This document shows, in pieces, positions 47,391-57,143 of a DNA stretch of 58,304 bases. The notes below the pieces were generated by a model. The model did not search any database. It saw only the letters and a program-made list of their open reading frames with translations, and had not been told where the DNA came from. The stretch is taken from positions 134,171 through 192,474 of the forward strand of contig JAJXVT010000001.1 in assembly GCA_021781995.1 (NCBI GenBank), in the 5' to 3' direction. The DNA comes from a bacterium. GTDB lineage: Bacteria; Chlamydiota; Chlamydiia; Chlamydiales; SM23-39. Within the stretch, counting starts at the first letter, position 1; each line of letters starts with the position of its first letter. The translations under genes were made by a program, and so were the position numbers.

Positions 47391-48243
47391 TTATCCGACC
47401 GGCTATTCTTATTGGCAAGATGCATTTGCCCGTTTTTGGCAAAATAAAGCCGGGAGATTCAGCGCTCAATTTCTTATTATTCTCACATTATGTGCGGCTA
47501 TAGCGCCTATGCTTTCTCCATATTCGTTCAACGAGATTCATTTGGATTTAAAAAACATGCCCCCTTCGATGCAGTTTTGGTTTGGTACCGATGAATTAGG
47601 AAGGGATCTTTTTACACGAGTTTGGTGGGGGGCAAGAATCTCTTTGTTTATTGGAGTGACAGCTGCGAGCATCGATGTTGCCTTTGGAGTGTTATGGGGC
47701 GCGATTTCCGCCTATGCAGGTGGCCGCACGGATGAATGGATGATGCGCATATGCGATATTTTATACTCAATCCCCTATCTTCTAGTGGTGATTTTGCTAA
47801 CGGTCATCCGAGGAAGCGGCATCGGCACCATTTTGATCGCTATGACGTTGACAGGATGGATCAATATGGCCCGCATTAGCCGCGGACAAGTTTTGCAACT
47901 CAAACAAAACGATTATGTCGCCGCTGCGCAAATCATGGGAGCCTCAGCTTGGCGCATTTTACTGCGGCATCTGCTACCCAATGCGATTGGTTCTATCGTA
48001 GCTACACTCACACTGACAATCCCTACTGCGATTTTCACAGAGGCGTTTTTAAGCTTTTTAGGCCTTGGTGTCCAGGCTCCAGCTGCAAGTTGGGGCGTGA
48101 TGGTCAATGACGCCTTGGGCGCGATGCGTTATTATCCTTGGCGGCTGCTCTTCCCCGCCGCTATGATCACACTGACTATTCTTTGTTTCAATTTAATGGG
48201 CAACGCTTTGCGCGATGCATTGGATCCGAGGCTTCGCAGATGA
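47383..48243 (+). CDS. oppC: Oligopeptide/dipeptide ABC transporter permease
   Basis: 286 residues. The OppC/DppC pattern is clear: FGTDELGRDLFTRVWWGARISL after the first helix and the ATPase-contact loop DYVAAAQIMGASAWRILLRHLLPNAIG. Forms the membrane channel with OppB. Overlaps oppB by eight bases and oppD by four (ATGA). Confidence 0.92.
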   Translation: MSNYPTGYSYWQDAFARFWQNKAGRFSAQFLIILTLCAAIAPMLSPYSFNEIHLDLKNMPPSMQFWFGTDELGRDLFTRVWWGARISLFIGVTAASIDVAFGVLWGAISAYAGGRTDEWMMRICDILYSIPYLLVVILLTVIRGSGIGTILIAMTLTGWINMARISRGQVLQLKQNDYVAAAQIMGASAWRILLRHLLPNAIGSIVATLTLTIPTAIFTEAFLSFLGLGVQAPAASWGVMVNDALGAMRYYPWRLLFPAAMITLTILCFNLMGNALRDALDPRLRR

Positions 48244-49007
48244 CGTTATGCATAGAAAATCTTTCCGTCTCTTTTTCGATTCATGGAAAAAAATTGCAAG
48301 CAGTCGATGGCATTTCGTTTTCAGTTCAAGCAGGGCAAACTGTAGGTCTAGTGGGAGAATCGGGATCAGGCAAAAGCGTAGCTGCGCAAGCCATCACAAG
48401 GCTCATGCCGTCTGCTTCCATCTCTGGCAAAATCGTATTCAACGGGGTGGATTTAATAAATTTAGCTGAAAAAGAACTGCGTCAAGTAAGAGGCAGGCAA
48501 ATCGGCCATATATTTCAAGATCCATTGAGCGCCCTCAACCCTACCATGCGCATCGGAGATCAAATTGCCGAAGGTCTCATCTATCACCGTCTGCTGGATC
48601 CAAAAAAAGCATACGCTCGAAGTGTTGAATTATTACAGTTAGTTCAAATTGCAGAACCTCAGCTCCGCGCCCGTCAATACCCGCATGAACTCAGCGGAGG
48701 TATGCGTCAGAGAGTGCTCATCGCTATGGCTGTCGCATGCAGCCCCCAGCTGTTGATCGCAGATGAACCCACAACGGCGCTAGATTGCGCAACTACCTCG
48801 CAAATCCTCAAATTGTTAAAAGTGCTGCAGTCGCAATTTCAAAGTTCGCTGCTTTTGATTACCCATGATTTAGGAATCTTGAAGATTTGCGATCAGGTTT
48901 TGGTAATGTACCAAGGCAAAATCGTAGAATCCGGCCCTGTTGAACAAGTGCTAAATTTCCCTTCGCATCCATATACGCAGAGCTTGATGTATTGGAGACA
49001 ATGGTGA
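48240..49007 (+). CDS. oppD: Oligopeptide ABC transporter ATPase (OppD/DppD-like)
   Basis: ATG 48240 overlaps the oppC stop; 255 residues. Walker A GESGSGKS, Q-loop IFQDPLSALNP, signature LSGGMRQRVLIAM, Walker B LLIADEPTTALD, switch His ITHD. Shorter than E. coli OppD (337) because the C-terminal oligopeptide extension is missing. Confidence 0.9.
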   Translation: MTLCIENLSVSFSIHGKKLQAVDGISFSVQAGQTVGLVGESGSGKSVAAQAITRLMPSASISGKIVFNGVDLINLAEKELRQVRGRQIGHIFQDPLSALNPTMRIGDQIAEGLIYHRLLDPKKAYARSVELLQLVQIAEPQLRARQYPHELSGGMRQRVLIAMAVACSPQLLIADEPTTALDCATTSQILKLLKVLQSQFQSSLLLITHDLGILKICDQVLVMYQGKIVESGPVEQVLNFPSHPYTQSLMYWRQW

Positions 49008-49717
49008 TTGAAGTCCACGATGTCTGCAAACAATTTCATTCTGGCAAAAAGATCATTCATGCCGTTCGAAACGTATCGTTTCATTTACGGCGAGGCGAAA
49101 TTTTAGGCATCATTGGTGAAAGCGGAAGCGGAAAATCGACCTTAGGCCGTATGTTGGTTCGACTAGAAACGCCAACTTCAGGGAAAATTATATTTCAAGG
49201 CCAGCCTTTGCATGCAGCTTCTCGCGATCAAATTCAAATGATTTTTCAAGATCCATTTGCTTCGCTCAACCCCCGAATGACAGTGGAAACGATTCTTAAA
49301 GAACCTAGCGTCATCCACAAACAAAAACCTCGCGTGGACGAATTGCTCGATTTGGTAGGTTTGCCTAAAAACGCCAAACACCGTTTCCCTCACGAATTTA
49401 GCGGAGGGCAAAGGCAACGCATAGGAATCGCGCGCGCGATCGCTTTAAACCCTTTATTTATCGTCTGCGATGAACCTACTTCGGCCCTCGATATGTCAAT
49501 TCGCGCTCAAATTTTATCGTTATTGCAGCAGCTGCAAAAAGACTTACAATTAACCTATATTTTTATTTCTCACGATTTAGCTTCGGTGAAACAAATTGCA
49601 ACTCAGATAGCTGTTATGCACGAGGGAACTTTTGTAGAAATGTCAGAAACACACCGACTTTTTACACATCCTCAGCACACGTACACTCAAACTTTATTAG
49701 ATCTCTTTCGAAACTAG
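49001..49717 (+). CDS. oppF: Oligopeptide ABC transporter ATPase (OppF/DppF-like)
   Basis: ATG 49001 with GGAG four bases upstream, overlapping oppD by seven bases; 238 residues. Walker A GESGSGKST, IFQDPFASLNPR, signature FSGGQRQRIGIARA, Walker B IVCDEPTSALD and SHD. It too lacks the usual C-terminal extension. The operon ends here with no binding protein, so OppA must be encoded elsewhere. Convergent with the Pkn1-like gene (one base apart). Confidence 0.9.
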   Translation: MVIEVHDVCKQFHSGKKIIHAVRNVSFHLRRGEILGIIGESGSGKSTLGRMLVRLETPTSGKIIFQGQPLHAASRDQIQMIFQDPFASLNPRMTVETILKEPSVIHKQKPRVDELLDLVGLPKNAKHRFPHEFSGGQRQRIGIARAIALNPLFIVCDEPTSALDMSIRAQILSLLQQLQKDLQLTYIFISHDLASVKQIATQIAVMHEGTFVEMSETHRLFTHPQHTYTQTLLDLFRN

Positions 49718-49718
49718 C

Positions 49719-51581
49719 TCAAGAGACGTCGGTGGCGCATCTAAATCCATATGTGCCGTTCATAGCACCGGGATTGTTGCGGCTTCTGTGAGAGCAGCGA
49801 AGATCGTCCTTGAGACTCTTCCAACACCCGCCGCGCAATACTCGATAAACGCCTTGCGGTGGACCCATGGGATTATTTGGCTCAACGGCAGAAGCGTCGT
49901 AAAAATTATAAGCATACCAGTCCTGACACCAGTCATACACGTTCCCCGCCATGTCATAAAGACCAAAAGCATTAGGCGGATAACTCATAACGGGCGTAGT
50001 GTCGGAACTGAAAAAATTAGCCTGTGTTCGATCTACGTCATGGCCTGTTGGGTAGACAAAACCTTCGCGCCCGCCTGTCGCGGCAGCTTCCCACTCAGCT
50101 TCGGTCGGCAAGCGTTTTCCAACCCAGCCGGCATAAGCAGTCGCTCCATACCAAGTCACACCAACAACGGGATGCTTCGCATATCCCGATTCGATAATGT
50201 ATTTTCCGCCTGAACGTTTGATTCGCGCATCGCGCAAACGGATAATATCATTGTTGTTGCGATCTTTCTCCCCACCCATCGCTTGTAAAAATCGGACAAA
50301 CTGCTCATTGGTTACAGGATGGATATCAATTGCAAAACTAGTCAAATTGACATCGTGCCGCGGCATTTCATCGCGAGCTCCCTCATTGCTGCCGCGAGTA
50401 TACTGCCCACCAGGAATAACGACCATTTCGGTAAAAATTGGCTCAATTTCGCAAATTTCTACTTTTTGAGGCTCATAATGCGAAACCATGGTATCACGAT
50501 GAAAAATGGCGCCTGGGTCTGGTTCATACTCTGGCCGAGCAATTTCTGCCGGCTTAATCACGGGCTTCAAATGAGTAGTCTCTGCAACGGCACCAATCGA
50601 CTGAAGCTCAGGTTTTGCTCCAGTAAATTCAAATGCCATTTGCAAAACATGATCCACTTTTGTTTCAACTTCAGAAAGCGACTGCATTTCCTTCACCGTG
50701 CGGGGAGCTTTCAAATACTCCTCTAGAGCACCTATCAATTTTTGAGGCCGCACATTGAAATTATTCTGCAAACAACGATTGATGAAAAAATCCCAATTCA
50801 TTGGATGATCGCCTAAAGTCCTAGATGGCAAATCAAAACAACCTTCAGGCAATTTTCCCATCAACATGTAATAAGTCAACACGCCGAAGGAATAGGCATC
50901 GGTTTTAGGTCCAATTAAATCGGGCTGCAGAGATTTTTGCTCCGGAGCTAAAAACGCAAAATTTTTCAAAAAAGTACGATTGGCTTGAATAGCGGCGTCA
51001 GACCCCATTTGCAAATGCGGCAAGAAAGAACGAGCGGTTTGTTCGCAAAGACGCATGAACGAAACACCCTCTCCAATCAAACGCGAAATGCCAAAGTCCG
51101 ACAAGAGCATCTTTACCCCAGCTCCATCCGGCGCAACCAACACGTTGGTCAATTTAATCCCGCCGTGCACAACACCCGATTCATGGGCATAATCCAAGGC
51201 AGATGCCAGGCTTTGCAAAAAGGCCAAATGTTCTAGTTCTGATAAAGACGATGCTTTCAACGACAAAAAACGCTCGAGATTCATCGTCTGACCAAGAGAA
51301 TCGACGATGGGATCCATCACGATAAAAGCTTGGCCTTGATGGATCGACACATTGTGAATTTTAGCGATATTTGGGTGATCCAAAGCGGCGATGGCCGTAA
51401 TTTCCAATTCAAATCGACGAAAAAAATGAGGGTCTACGCATACTTCTTCAGGAAGTACTTTTAGGACAAATTGCCTTTTAATAAAGCGGTGCTCTGCAAG
51501 AAAAACCGCTCCAAAGGCCCCTTGGCCTAGCTGTTTTTGTACAATGTAATCGCCAAACTGCTCAACCATGAGATTGAACAT
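49719..51581 (-). CDS. pkn1: Pkn1-like protein: kinase domain (HRD replaced) plus FGE-sulfatase domain
   Basis: About 620 residues from ATG 51581 (51569 also possible). Kinase part: Gly-loop LGQGAFGAVFLAEH, Lys in FVLKVL (about 41), DFG at about 162-164 and DAYSFGVLTYYMLMGKLPEG. However the catalytic loop reads VVHGGIKLTN where active kinases have HRDxKxxN, so the catalytic Asp is missing. After a linker, about residue 395 onward is a formylglycine-generating-enzyme-like fold (MVVIPGGQYTRGSN, VTNEQFVRFL, RLPTEAEWEAAA, GNVYDWCQDWY, RGGCWKS, GFRCA); the CxxxxC pair of active FGE is not seen in its usual place. This domain pair is that of chlamydial Pkn1 (CT145, from memory). Downstream of aroDE. 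Confidence 0.85.
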   Translation of the reverse strand: MFNLMVEQFGDYIVQKQLGQGAFGAVFLAEHRFIKRQFVLKVLPEEVCVDPHFFRRFELEITAIAALDHPNIAKIHNVSIHQGQAFIVMDPIVDSLGQTMNLERFLSLKASSLSELEHLAFLQSLASALDYAHESGVVHGGIKLTNVLVAPDGAGVKMLLSDFGISRLIGEGVSFMRLCEQTARSFLPHLQMGSDAAIQANRTFLKNFAFLAPEQKSLQPDLIGPKTDAYSFGVLTYYMLMGKLPEGCFDLPSRTLGDHPMNWDFFINRCLQNNFNVRPQKLIGALEEYLKAPRTVKEMQSLSEVETKVDHVLQMAFEFTGAKPELQSIGAVAETTHLKPVIKPAEIARPEYEPDPGAIFHRDTMVSHYEPQKVEICEIEPIFTEMVVIPGGQYTRGSNEGARDEMPRHDVNLTSFAIDIHPVTNEQFVRFLQAMGGEKDRNNNDIIRLRDARIKRSGGKYIIESGYAKHPVVGVTWYGATAYAGWVGKRLPTEAEWEAAATGGREGFVYPTGHDVDRTQANFFSSDTTPVMSYPPNAFGLYDMAGNVYDWCQDWYAYNFYDASAVEPNNPMGPPQGVYRVLRGGCWKSLKDDLRCSHRSRNNPGAMNGTYGFRCATDVS

Positions 51582-51588
51582 ACTGCAT

Positions 51589-53109
51589 CTATCGATTATC
51601 TGCAAGCGCCTGCAACGCCCGAGATTCTAAATGTCCTTTCCATCTCCAAGAATCAAAACCAATAAACCATAAATTAAATTGGCCAATTGCTTGTTCTATG
51701 AACATTTCATAGCCATAAACAATTCCACAACCGCGCAGCTTTGCTTCATTTAAAAGAGCCGTTGTTTTGGGAAACGTCGTAAGATCCATCACAATTGCCC
51801 CCGGATAAAGACATTGCGGATCAATCGGCATAGATGCCGGGGTGCACTGAATCAAAAAATCATATCCAAGACGATAATACCTTAAAAGATCATCAACCCC
51901 ACCCCACTTGCATCCTAAAGCCGAGGCTAACATTTCAGCTCTATTGACATCTCGATTTAAAATCACAACTCTAGACCTTCTTTTCATCGCTTCAAAAGCA
52001 ATCGCGCGCGCCGCACCGCCGGCCCCTATAATCAATACACATCGATTGAGCACGCTTCCCTTTTTTTCAATAGCGCTCAAAGCGCCCGTTCCATCTGTAT
52101 TAAAACCCAATATTTTCCCATTTTTAAACACAAGCGTATTAACCGATCCCATTTGCCGCGCCTGAGGATCTATATCATCTAGATTAGATAAAACAGCCTC
52201 CTTCAATGGCATCGTCACGCTAAGCCCTTTAAAACCAACACGTTGCGCTATTACCAGAAAAGATTGCAATTCTGAAATTGAAACGGGAATTTTCACATAT
52301 ACTGCTTTTATTTGCATTTGTTGAAACAAATGATTGTGAGTTATGTGCCCAATGCTTTGTTCTACTGGATCGCCAATCAAGCCATACAATGCCGTATCAC
52401 CATTCAAAGTTCGGTGGCGATAAAGATCAATCAATGTTTGCGCAGTGAGTTGCCCCGGAGCCGATTGCAGCTCATCTGTAAGCGCGGCAAAAGTAATAGG
52501 ACATCCAAATACAGGCCCTAAAATACGAGTACACTCCCCCCACTTGCCCATGCCTATCGCAATCAAATCCCCTTTTGATCTTTTCATCAATTCCAACAAT
52601 TTCAGCGCCTCAATGCTAGATTGCGGCGTGACTGCAATTTTATATAAATCTGCTCGAAACAATTTCATTTGTTCATATAGCAAATCGATATCTGGAATCA
52701 TTTTTTCATAATCATGGTAAGACAAGATGACTTTCACTTTAGGATGCTTCAAACAAAATGCTTGAAGCCATGACTTAGAAACGCCAAATTCAATATCGAC
52801 ATATACCGTTTGTGATTCAAGAAGCTGTTCTGGCTCCGTCAAACAGCCAATGCCTTTAGTAGCATTCGCATCGTCCCAGTCGTCCACCACTTCCAAATCT
52901 ACCAGAGCTTCTAAATCTTCAAGAGAAGCTCCTCTCCATGTCAAAATCATCGCAATCGAAAAATCAGCGCGCAGCATTCGAAGCTGTTTTTTATCGATTA
53001 CATCCCAGCAATCTAGTCTCAATTCAACTAAATCAGCAATCGGTAATGAATTTGCGATCTGTTCTCTAATCAAATCAAAACTCGGCCCCTTAATTACTGT
53101 GCAAATCAT
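51589..53109 (-). CDS. aroDE: Bifunctional 3-dehydroquinate dehydratase / shikimate dehydrogenase
   Basis: Catalyses steps 3 and 4 of the shikimate pathway. The N-terminal type I dehydratase (about 1-220) shows VELRLDCWD, the His of SYHDYEK and the Schiff-base Lys of DLYKIAVTP. The C-terminal AroE part (about 235-506) shows GLIGDPVEQSIGHITHN, SVTMPLKEAV with the catalytic Lys, FNTDGTGA and the NADP fold IGAGGAARAI. ATG 53109 overlaps the aroB stop (ATGA). The fusion is usual in chlamydiae and plants. Confidence 0.94.
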   Translation of the reverse strand: MICTVIKGPSFDLIREQIANSLPIADLVELRLDCWDVIDKKQLRMLRADFSIAMILTWRGASLEDLEALVDLEVVDDWDDANATKGIGCLTEPEQLLESQTVYVDIEFGVSKSWLQAFCLKHPKVKVILSYHDYEKMIPDIDLLYEQMKLFRADLYKIAVTPQSSIEALKLLELMKRSKGDLIAIGMGKWGECTRILGPVFGCPITFAALTDELQSAPGQLTAQTLIDLYRHRTLNGDTALYGLIGDPVEQSIGHITHNHLFQQMQIKAVYVKIPVSISELQSFLVIAQRVGFKGLSVTMPLKEAVLSNLDDIDPQARQMGSVNTLVFKNGKILGFNTDGTGALSAIEKKGSVLNRCVLIIGAGGAARAIAFEAMKRRSRVVILNRDVNRAEMLASALGCKWGGVDDLLRYYRLGYDFLIQCTPASMPIDPQCLYPGAIVMDLTTFPKTTALLNEAKLRGCGIVYGYEMFIEQAIGQFNLWFIGFDSWRWKGHLESRALQALADNR

Positions 53110-54215
53110 CGTATACTCATCTTGAGCCAATTGCAAAGTTGTACCAACTGCTCGCGCTCTACAACCGTGCAGTAAGCGCCATCTAGAGGCAGTGGCGAGC
53201 CGATTGCTTCGACCATCGAAAACCGAGGATTTTTTTTCAGCGATTTTTTATCAAAGGACATTGCCTCAATAATGCGATCGACGTCAAATCGCTGCGGCAA
53301 CTGCAAGTTAAGCCCGCAAAGATTCAATAAATTTTTAATACGATCTAAAGCTGCAGGGGCTAATAACTGCCTCTGCACCGCTAGGTGGCTCTCTGCTAGC
53401 ATACCAATGGCCACAGCTTCCCCATGAGAAAGGCTATAGCCGCTCAAAAGCTCTAATGCATGACCTACCGTGTGTCCAAAATTCAAAAGCCGCCTTTTTC
53501 CGGATTCTTTTTCATCAGCTTCTATTATTTCTTTTTTAATCAGGCAGCTTTGCGCTATCAGGGAGGATACAGTGGCTGCATCTTTACCAAAATTCGGCCC
53601 AAACTTTTCCAGCTGAGCAAAATGATCATAACTCGCAATCACACCGTGTTTGATCATCTCGACAATGCCATTGGCCAGCTCTTTTTGAGGAAGCGTTTGA
53701 AGAAATGACAATTCAATCACAACTTTTGACGGCTGATGGATCGCCCCTACAAGATTTTTTCCTTGAGAGACATTAACTCCGGATTTCCCTCCAATACTTG
53801 CATCGACCATCGCCAAAAGAGAAGTAGGCATCATAACAATCGGAATACCTCGGCAATATGTCGCCGCAACAAACCCGGCAAGATCTATCGTGATACCGCC
53901 GCCTAAAGCTACAATACAGCTATCGCGGCCAAATCCCTGATCGAGCAACTGATCTTCTAAAATCTCTTTGGTTTTTCTTGTTTTATTTACCTCTCCCGGA
54001 GGAAAAGTGAATAATTGTACATTGAGTCCCGATGAAAGCAGCTGTTTTTGCAATTTCTTGCCAAATAACAGGCCTGTTGTCTCATCGGCAATAATTGCTA
54101 TATTCGATGCTATATTACTGAGAAAGAGCGCCTGGCAAGTCCACACACCCATACCGATTTCAATTTCGTAAGAACTACTATCATGGGCAATATGACACCC
54201 AATCGATTGTGTCAT
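53106..54215 (-). CDS. aroB: 3-dehydroquinate synthase
   Basis: Step 2 of the shikimate pathway (DAHP to 3-dehydroquinate; NAD and metal dependent). ALGGGITIDLAGFVAATYCRG, MPTSLLAMVDASIGGKSGVN and NFGHTVGHALE with the metal His residues. The frame is open to 54305, but the ATG at 54215 overlaps the aroC stop as ATGA and fits the family; about 369 residues. Confidence 0.94.
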   Translation of the reverse strand: MTQSIGCHIAHDSSSYEIEIGMGVWTCQALFLSNIASNIAIIADETTGLLFGKKLQKQLLSSGLNVQLFTFPPGEVNKTRKTKEILEDQLLDQGFGRDSCIVALGGGITIDLAGFVAATYCRGIPIVMMPTSLLAMVDASIGGKSGVNVSQGKNLVGAIHQPSKVVIELSFLQTLPQKELANGIVEMIKHGVIASYDHFAQLEKFGPNFGKDAATVSSLIAQSCLIKKEIIEADEKESGKRRLLNFGHTVGHALELLSGYSLSHGEAVAIGMLAESHLAVQRQLLAPAALDRIKNLLNLCGLNLQLPQRFDVDRIIEAMSFDKKSLKKNPRFSMVEAIGSPLPLDGAYCTVVEREQLVQLCNWLKMSIR

Positions 54216-55303
54216 ATTTTCGCCCGTGCATTCATGAGCAGCGCATCGACCAAAACAAGCGCTGCCATAGCCTCTACTACAGGCACCGCCCGAATCGCAA
54301 CACAAGGATCATGCCGGGAGCCGTTTGGCAACTGAAATATCGCATCATCACCCTCGGTCGACACGGTTTTTTGCGGTATCGATATACTAGAGGTCGGCTT
54401 AAATGCGACCCGAGCGACAATTGGCATGCCCGTTGAAATGCCGCCTAACGTCCCTCCCGCATGATTGGTTTGAGTTTCAACCCGGCCTGACACTTTGATA
54501 AAGCCATCATTGTGTTCAGACCCATGCATTTCAACCGCAGCAAAACCACAGCCGATTTCAAATCCTTTAGAAGCCGGCAGCCCCATCATCGCATATGCCA
54601 GTAAAGCCTCCAATTTACAATAAACCGGATCGCCCAATCCAATAGGCACCTGATTTGCGATAAATTCCACCACTCCGCCTAATGAGTCCCCTTTTGACTT
54701 TGCAAATTCAATCGCATTCATCATTTCTTTTGCCGCCATAAGATCCGGACAAAAAATAGGACTTTGGCGCGTTGCAGATCGCAATCTCATAAAATCTTCT
54801 TCTTGCACCATCGCCTTGATCGAACCGATCTGTTTGATATAAGCTGTGATTTCTATCCCTTCGCGTTGCAATATCTTTTTCGCAACAGCCCCTGCCGCAA
54901 CCCTGCAAGCCGTTTCTCGAGCCGAAGAGCGTCCTCCGCCGCGATAATCAAAAATCCCGTATTTTTCCAAATATGTGAAATTAGCATGACCGGGCCTCAA
55001 CAAATTTTGAATAGGCTCGTATTTACTAGGATCAGCATCTTGATTTGCAATCAAAATACAAATCGGAGCGCCGGTTGTTTTTCCATCAAAAACACCGGAT
55101 AAAATGTCTGCACTATCCGGCTCGGAGCGAGGAGAAGTAAATGCATTTCTAGCCGGAGCTCTCATAGCAAGAGCCTCATTGATTTCACAAACACTAATTG
55201 CAAGACCTGCCGGGCAACCATCAATAACAACCCCGATTGCCTTTCCATGAGATTCCCCCCACGTGGTAATGCGAAACAACCGACCAAATGAATTACTGCC
55301 CAT
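54212..55303 (-). CDS. aroC: Chorismate synthase
   Basis: Last step of the pathway (EPSP to chorismate, needs reduced flavin). Signatures WGESHGKAIGVVIDG, RPGHANFTY, GGGRSSARETACRVAAGA and the C-terminal RHDPCVAIRAVPV are complete; about 363 residues. ATG 55303 has GAGGAA seven bases upstream and lies inside the end of aroK; the longer TTG start at 55309 is less likely. Confidence 0.96.
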   Translation of the reverse strand: MGSNSFGRLFRITTWGESHGKAIGVVIDGCPAGLAISVCEINEALAMRAPARNAFTSPRSEPDSADILSGVFDGKTTGAPICILIANQDADPSKYEPIQNLLRPGHANFTYLEKYGIFDYRGGGRSSARETACRVAAGAVAKKILQREGIEITAYIKQIGSIKAMVQEEDFMRLRSATRQSPIFCPDLMAAKEMMNAIEFAKSKGDSLGGVVEFIANQVPIGLGDPVYCKLEALLAYAMMGLPASKGFEIGCGFAAVEMHGSEHNDGFIKVSGRVETQTNHAGGTLGGISTGMPIVARVAFKPTSSISIPQKTVSTEGDDAIFQLPNGSRHDPCVAIRAVPVVEAMAALVLVDALLMNARAKI

Positions 55304-55787
55304 ACGCAATTTCCTCAGCTATTTCTACAACCGTTTTTCCATCGACATTCACGATCTCATCGGCATAATTCATATAAAGAGGAAGCCGTAAATCATACAA
55401 ATGCTCAGCAGCCTCATAATTTTTAAACAAAGGACGCGCATCTTGAACTTGCACCCTGCTTTTGCACAATTCAAATGGACAATTCAAGAAGTATACTATA
55501 CCTTGCTGTTGTCTTAAATAATCCAAAACAATTTTATTCTGTACCATTCCGCCTCCAGTTGCGATCACGCAATTGCCCCGAGCAGCAAGCTTTTTTGCAA
55601 TCATAAGTTCCATTTCTCGCAAAAACAACTCCCCTCCTCTCGCAAAAACCTCTTCCATATTGCTAAGACCCGTTTCTTTTAAAACAATTGCATCCGTGTC
55701 GAATACTTCCAGTTGTAAAACACAGCCAAGACACCTTGCCACCGCAGTTTTTCCAGAGCCCATAAAACCAATGAGGATAATTTTCAT
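55293..55787 (-). CDS. aroK: Shikimate kinase
   Basis: Phosphorylates shikimate (step 5). P-loop IGFMGSGKTAVARCLG, DTDAIV, FLREME and the shikimate-binding ATGGGM; 164 residues, typical. Overlaps aroA by four bases (ATGA) and aroC by eleven. Known as aroL in some chlamydial annotations. Confidence 0.93.
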   Translation of the reverse strand: MKIILIGFMGSGKTAVARCLGCVLQLEVFDTDAIVLKETGLSNMEEVFARGGELFLREMELMIAKKLAARGNCVIATGGGMVQNKIVLDYLRQQQGIVYFLNCPFELCKSRVQVQDARPLFKNYEAAEHLYDLRLPLYMNYADEIVNVDGKTVVEIAEEIAYGQ

Positions 55788-57049
55788 AAACTATTGAATA
55801 GATCCCAAAATGAAGGAAACGTTTTAGCTACCACTTCCGGATAACAAATATCCATATCCACAATTTTTTTTTTGGCAACGGCAAAAGCCATAGCCATTCG
55901 ATGATCTCCGTACGTTTCGATCGTAGCAGCGCGGGGATTTCCCCCATAAATGGTCAATGTGTCATGAGTATCTTCAGTTGAAATCCCCATCTTTGCCAGT
56001 TCATTTTTCAAAGCCTGCACCCTTTCCGTTTCCTTTAGCCGCAAAGACCTAACTCCAGAAATAACAGTTTTTCCCGGAGCAAAAGCAGCCAGCACCGCCA
56101 TTGTCTGCACCTGATCAGGACAATGCTCCATATTCAAGTAAGAAGCGCAAATACCGCGCCCCATAATCGCCACCTCATCCGACCCAAAAACCACTACATT
56201 TCCCATTTTTTCTAAAATCCGCAAAAAGGCCCTATCCGCCTGCAGTGAGTTTGGATTGAGATTTTGCAGCCTCAAAGCCGCTTGCGTTAAAGCAGCCGCG
56301 GCAAAAAAATACCCGGCACTAGAAAAATCCCCCTCAATGGCATACACATTCATCCGATAATGTTGCCCCGGCGCGACAAAATAGGCCAATTGCGATTCAA
56401 AAACCGATTCTCGCCGCTCGCGCTTCTCCACATACACACCCCACTGCTTCATCATATCGATCGTCATATCTACGTAAGGAGACGAAATCAAATGGCCATC
56501 CAAACAAATCTCCACACCATTTAAAAATGGAGAAATGATCAAAAGAGCAGATAAAAACTGACTACTTATGGTAGCGTTTACAACAATACAGCCATTGGCT
56601 TGCAAAGATTGCGAAGTAATCTTAAGCGGCGCGGTGTCATTAGACCCTAAAAAGTCTATACAGCCCCCGATAGAACGCAAAGCCTCGACCAAATCGCCGA
56701 TCGGCCGTTCATTGAGACGTCGATTTCCCCCGATGATTTTAGAGCCCTTAGCAAGGCAAATTGCCGCCAGCAAAAAGCGGAGCGTCGTTCCCGAATCGCG
56801 CACATGCAATTCATGCAACCGATCTTCAACAGAAAACAGATCCCCGCTGACCACAATTTGATCCACACGAGCCTCAATACCTACCCCCATGGCTCGCAGA
56901 CAATCGATCATCGCATGAGTATCTTCGCTATACAAAGGATTCAGCAACAAGACACTACCCTTTGTCAAAGCAGCCATAACTAAAGCCCGATTCGTGTAAC
57001 TTTTCGACCCCGGCATTTTAAGTGTTTTTATAAAAGAAGCTTCGCACAT
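55784..57049 (-). CDS. aroA: 3-phosphoshikimate 1-carboxyvinyltransferase (EPSP synthase)
   Basis: Step 6 of the pathway. MPGSKSYTNRALVMAAL, VRDSGTTLRFLLA, GDFSSAGYFFAAAAL, LRLKETERV and YGDHRMAMAFAVA are all present; 421 residues. The ATG has no ribosome site. First gene of the aroA-aroK-aroC-aroB-aroDE operon; only the DAHP synthase needed for step 1 is not in the window. Confidence 0.95.
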   Translation of the reverse strand: MCEASFIKTLKMPGSKSYTNRALVMAALTKGSVLLLNPLYSEDTHAMIDCLRAMGVGIEARVDQIVVSGDLFSVEDRLHELHVRDSGTTLRFLLAAICLAKGSKIIGGNRRLNERPIGDLVEALRSIGGCIDFLGSNDTAPLKITSQSLQANGCIVVNATISSQFLSALLIISPFLNGVEICLDGHLISSPYVDMTIDMMKQWGVYVEKRERRESVFESQLAYFVAPGQHYRMNVYAIEGDFSSAGYFFAAAALTQAALRLQNLNPNSLQADRAFLRILEKMGNVVVFGSDEVAIMGRGICASYLNMEHCPDQVQTMAVLAAFAPGKTVISGVRSLRLKETERVQALKNELAKMGISTEDTHDTLTIYGGNPRAATIETYGDHRMAMAFAVAKKKIVDMDICYPEVVAKTFPSFWDLFNSL

Positions 57050-57090
57050 GGCGAAGATGATTCAAAAATTGCCGATTAAATGCAACATTC

Positions 57091-57119
57091 TTGACTCATT
57101 TTCGATTTACTAATAAAAT
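57091..57119 (+). promoter_or_regulatory. Sigma70-type promoter for the 57144 gene
   Basis: TTGACT (57091-57096), 17 bases, then TAAAAT (57114-57119), about 25 bases upstream of the ATG. It lies in the divergent spacer with aroA. Confidence 0.55.
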
Positions 57120-57143
57120 ATCCCACCCAAAAGGAGTTAAACA

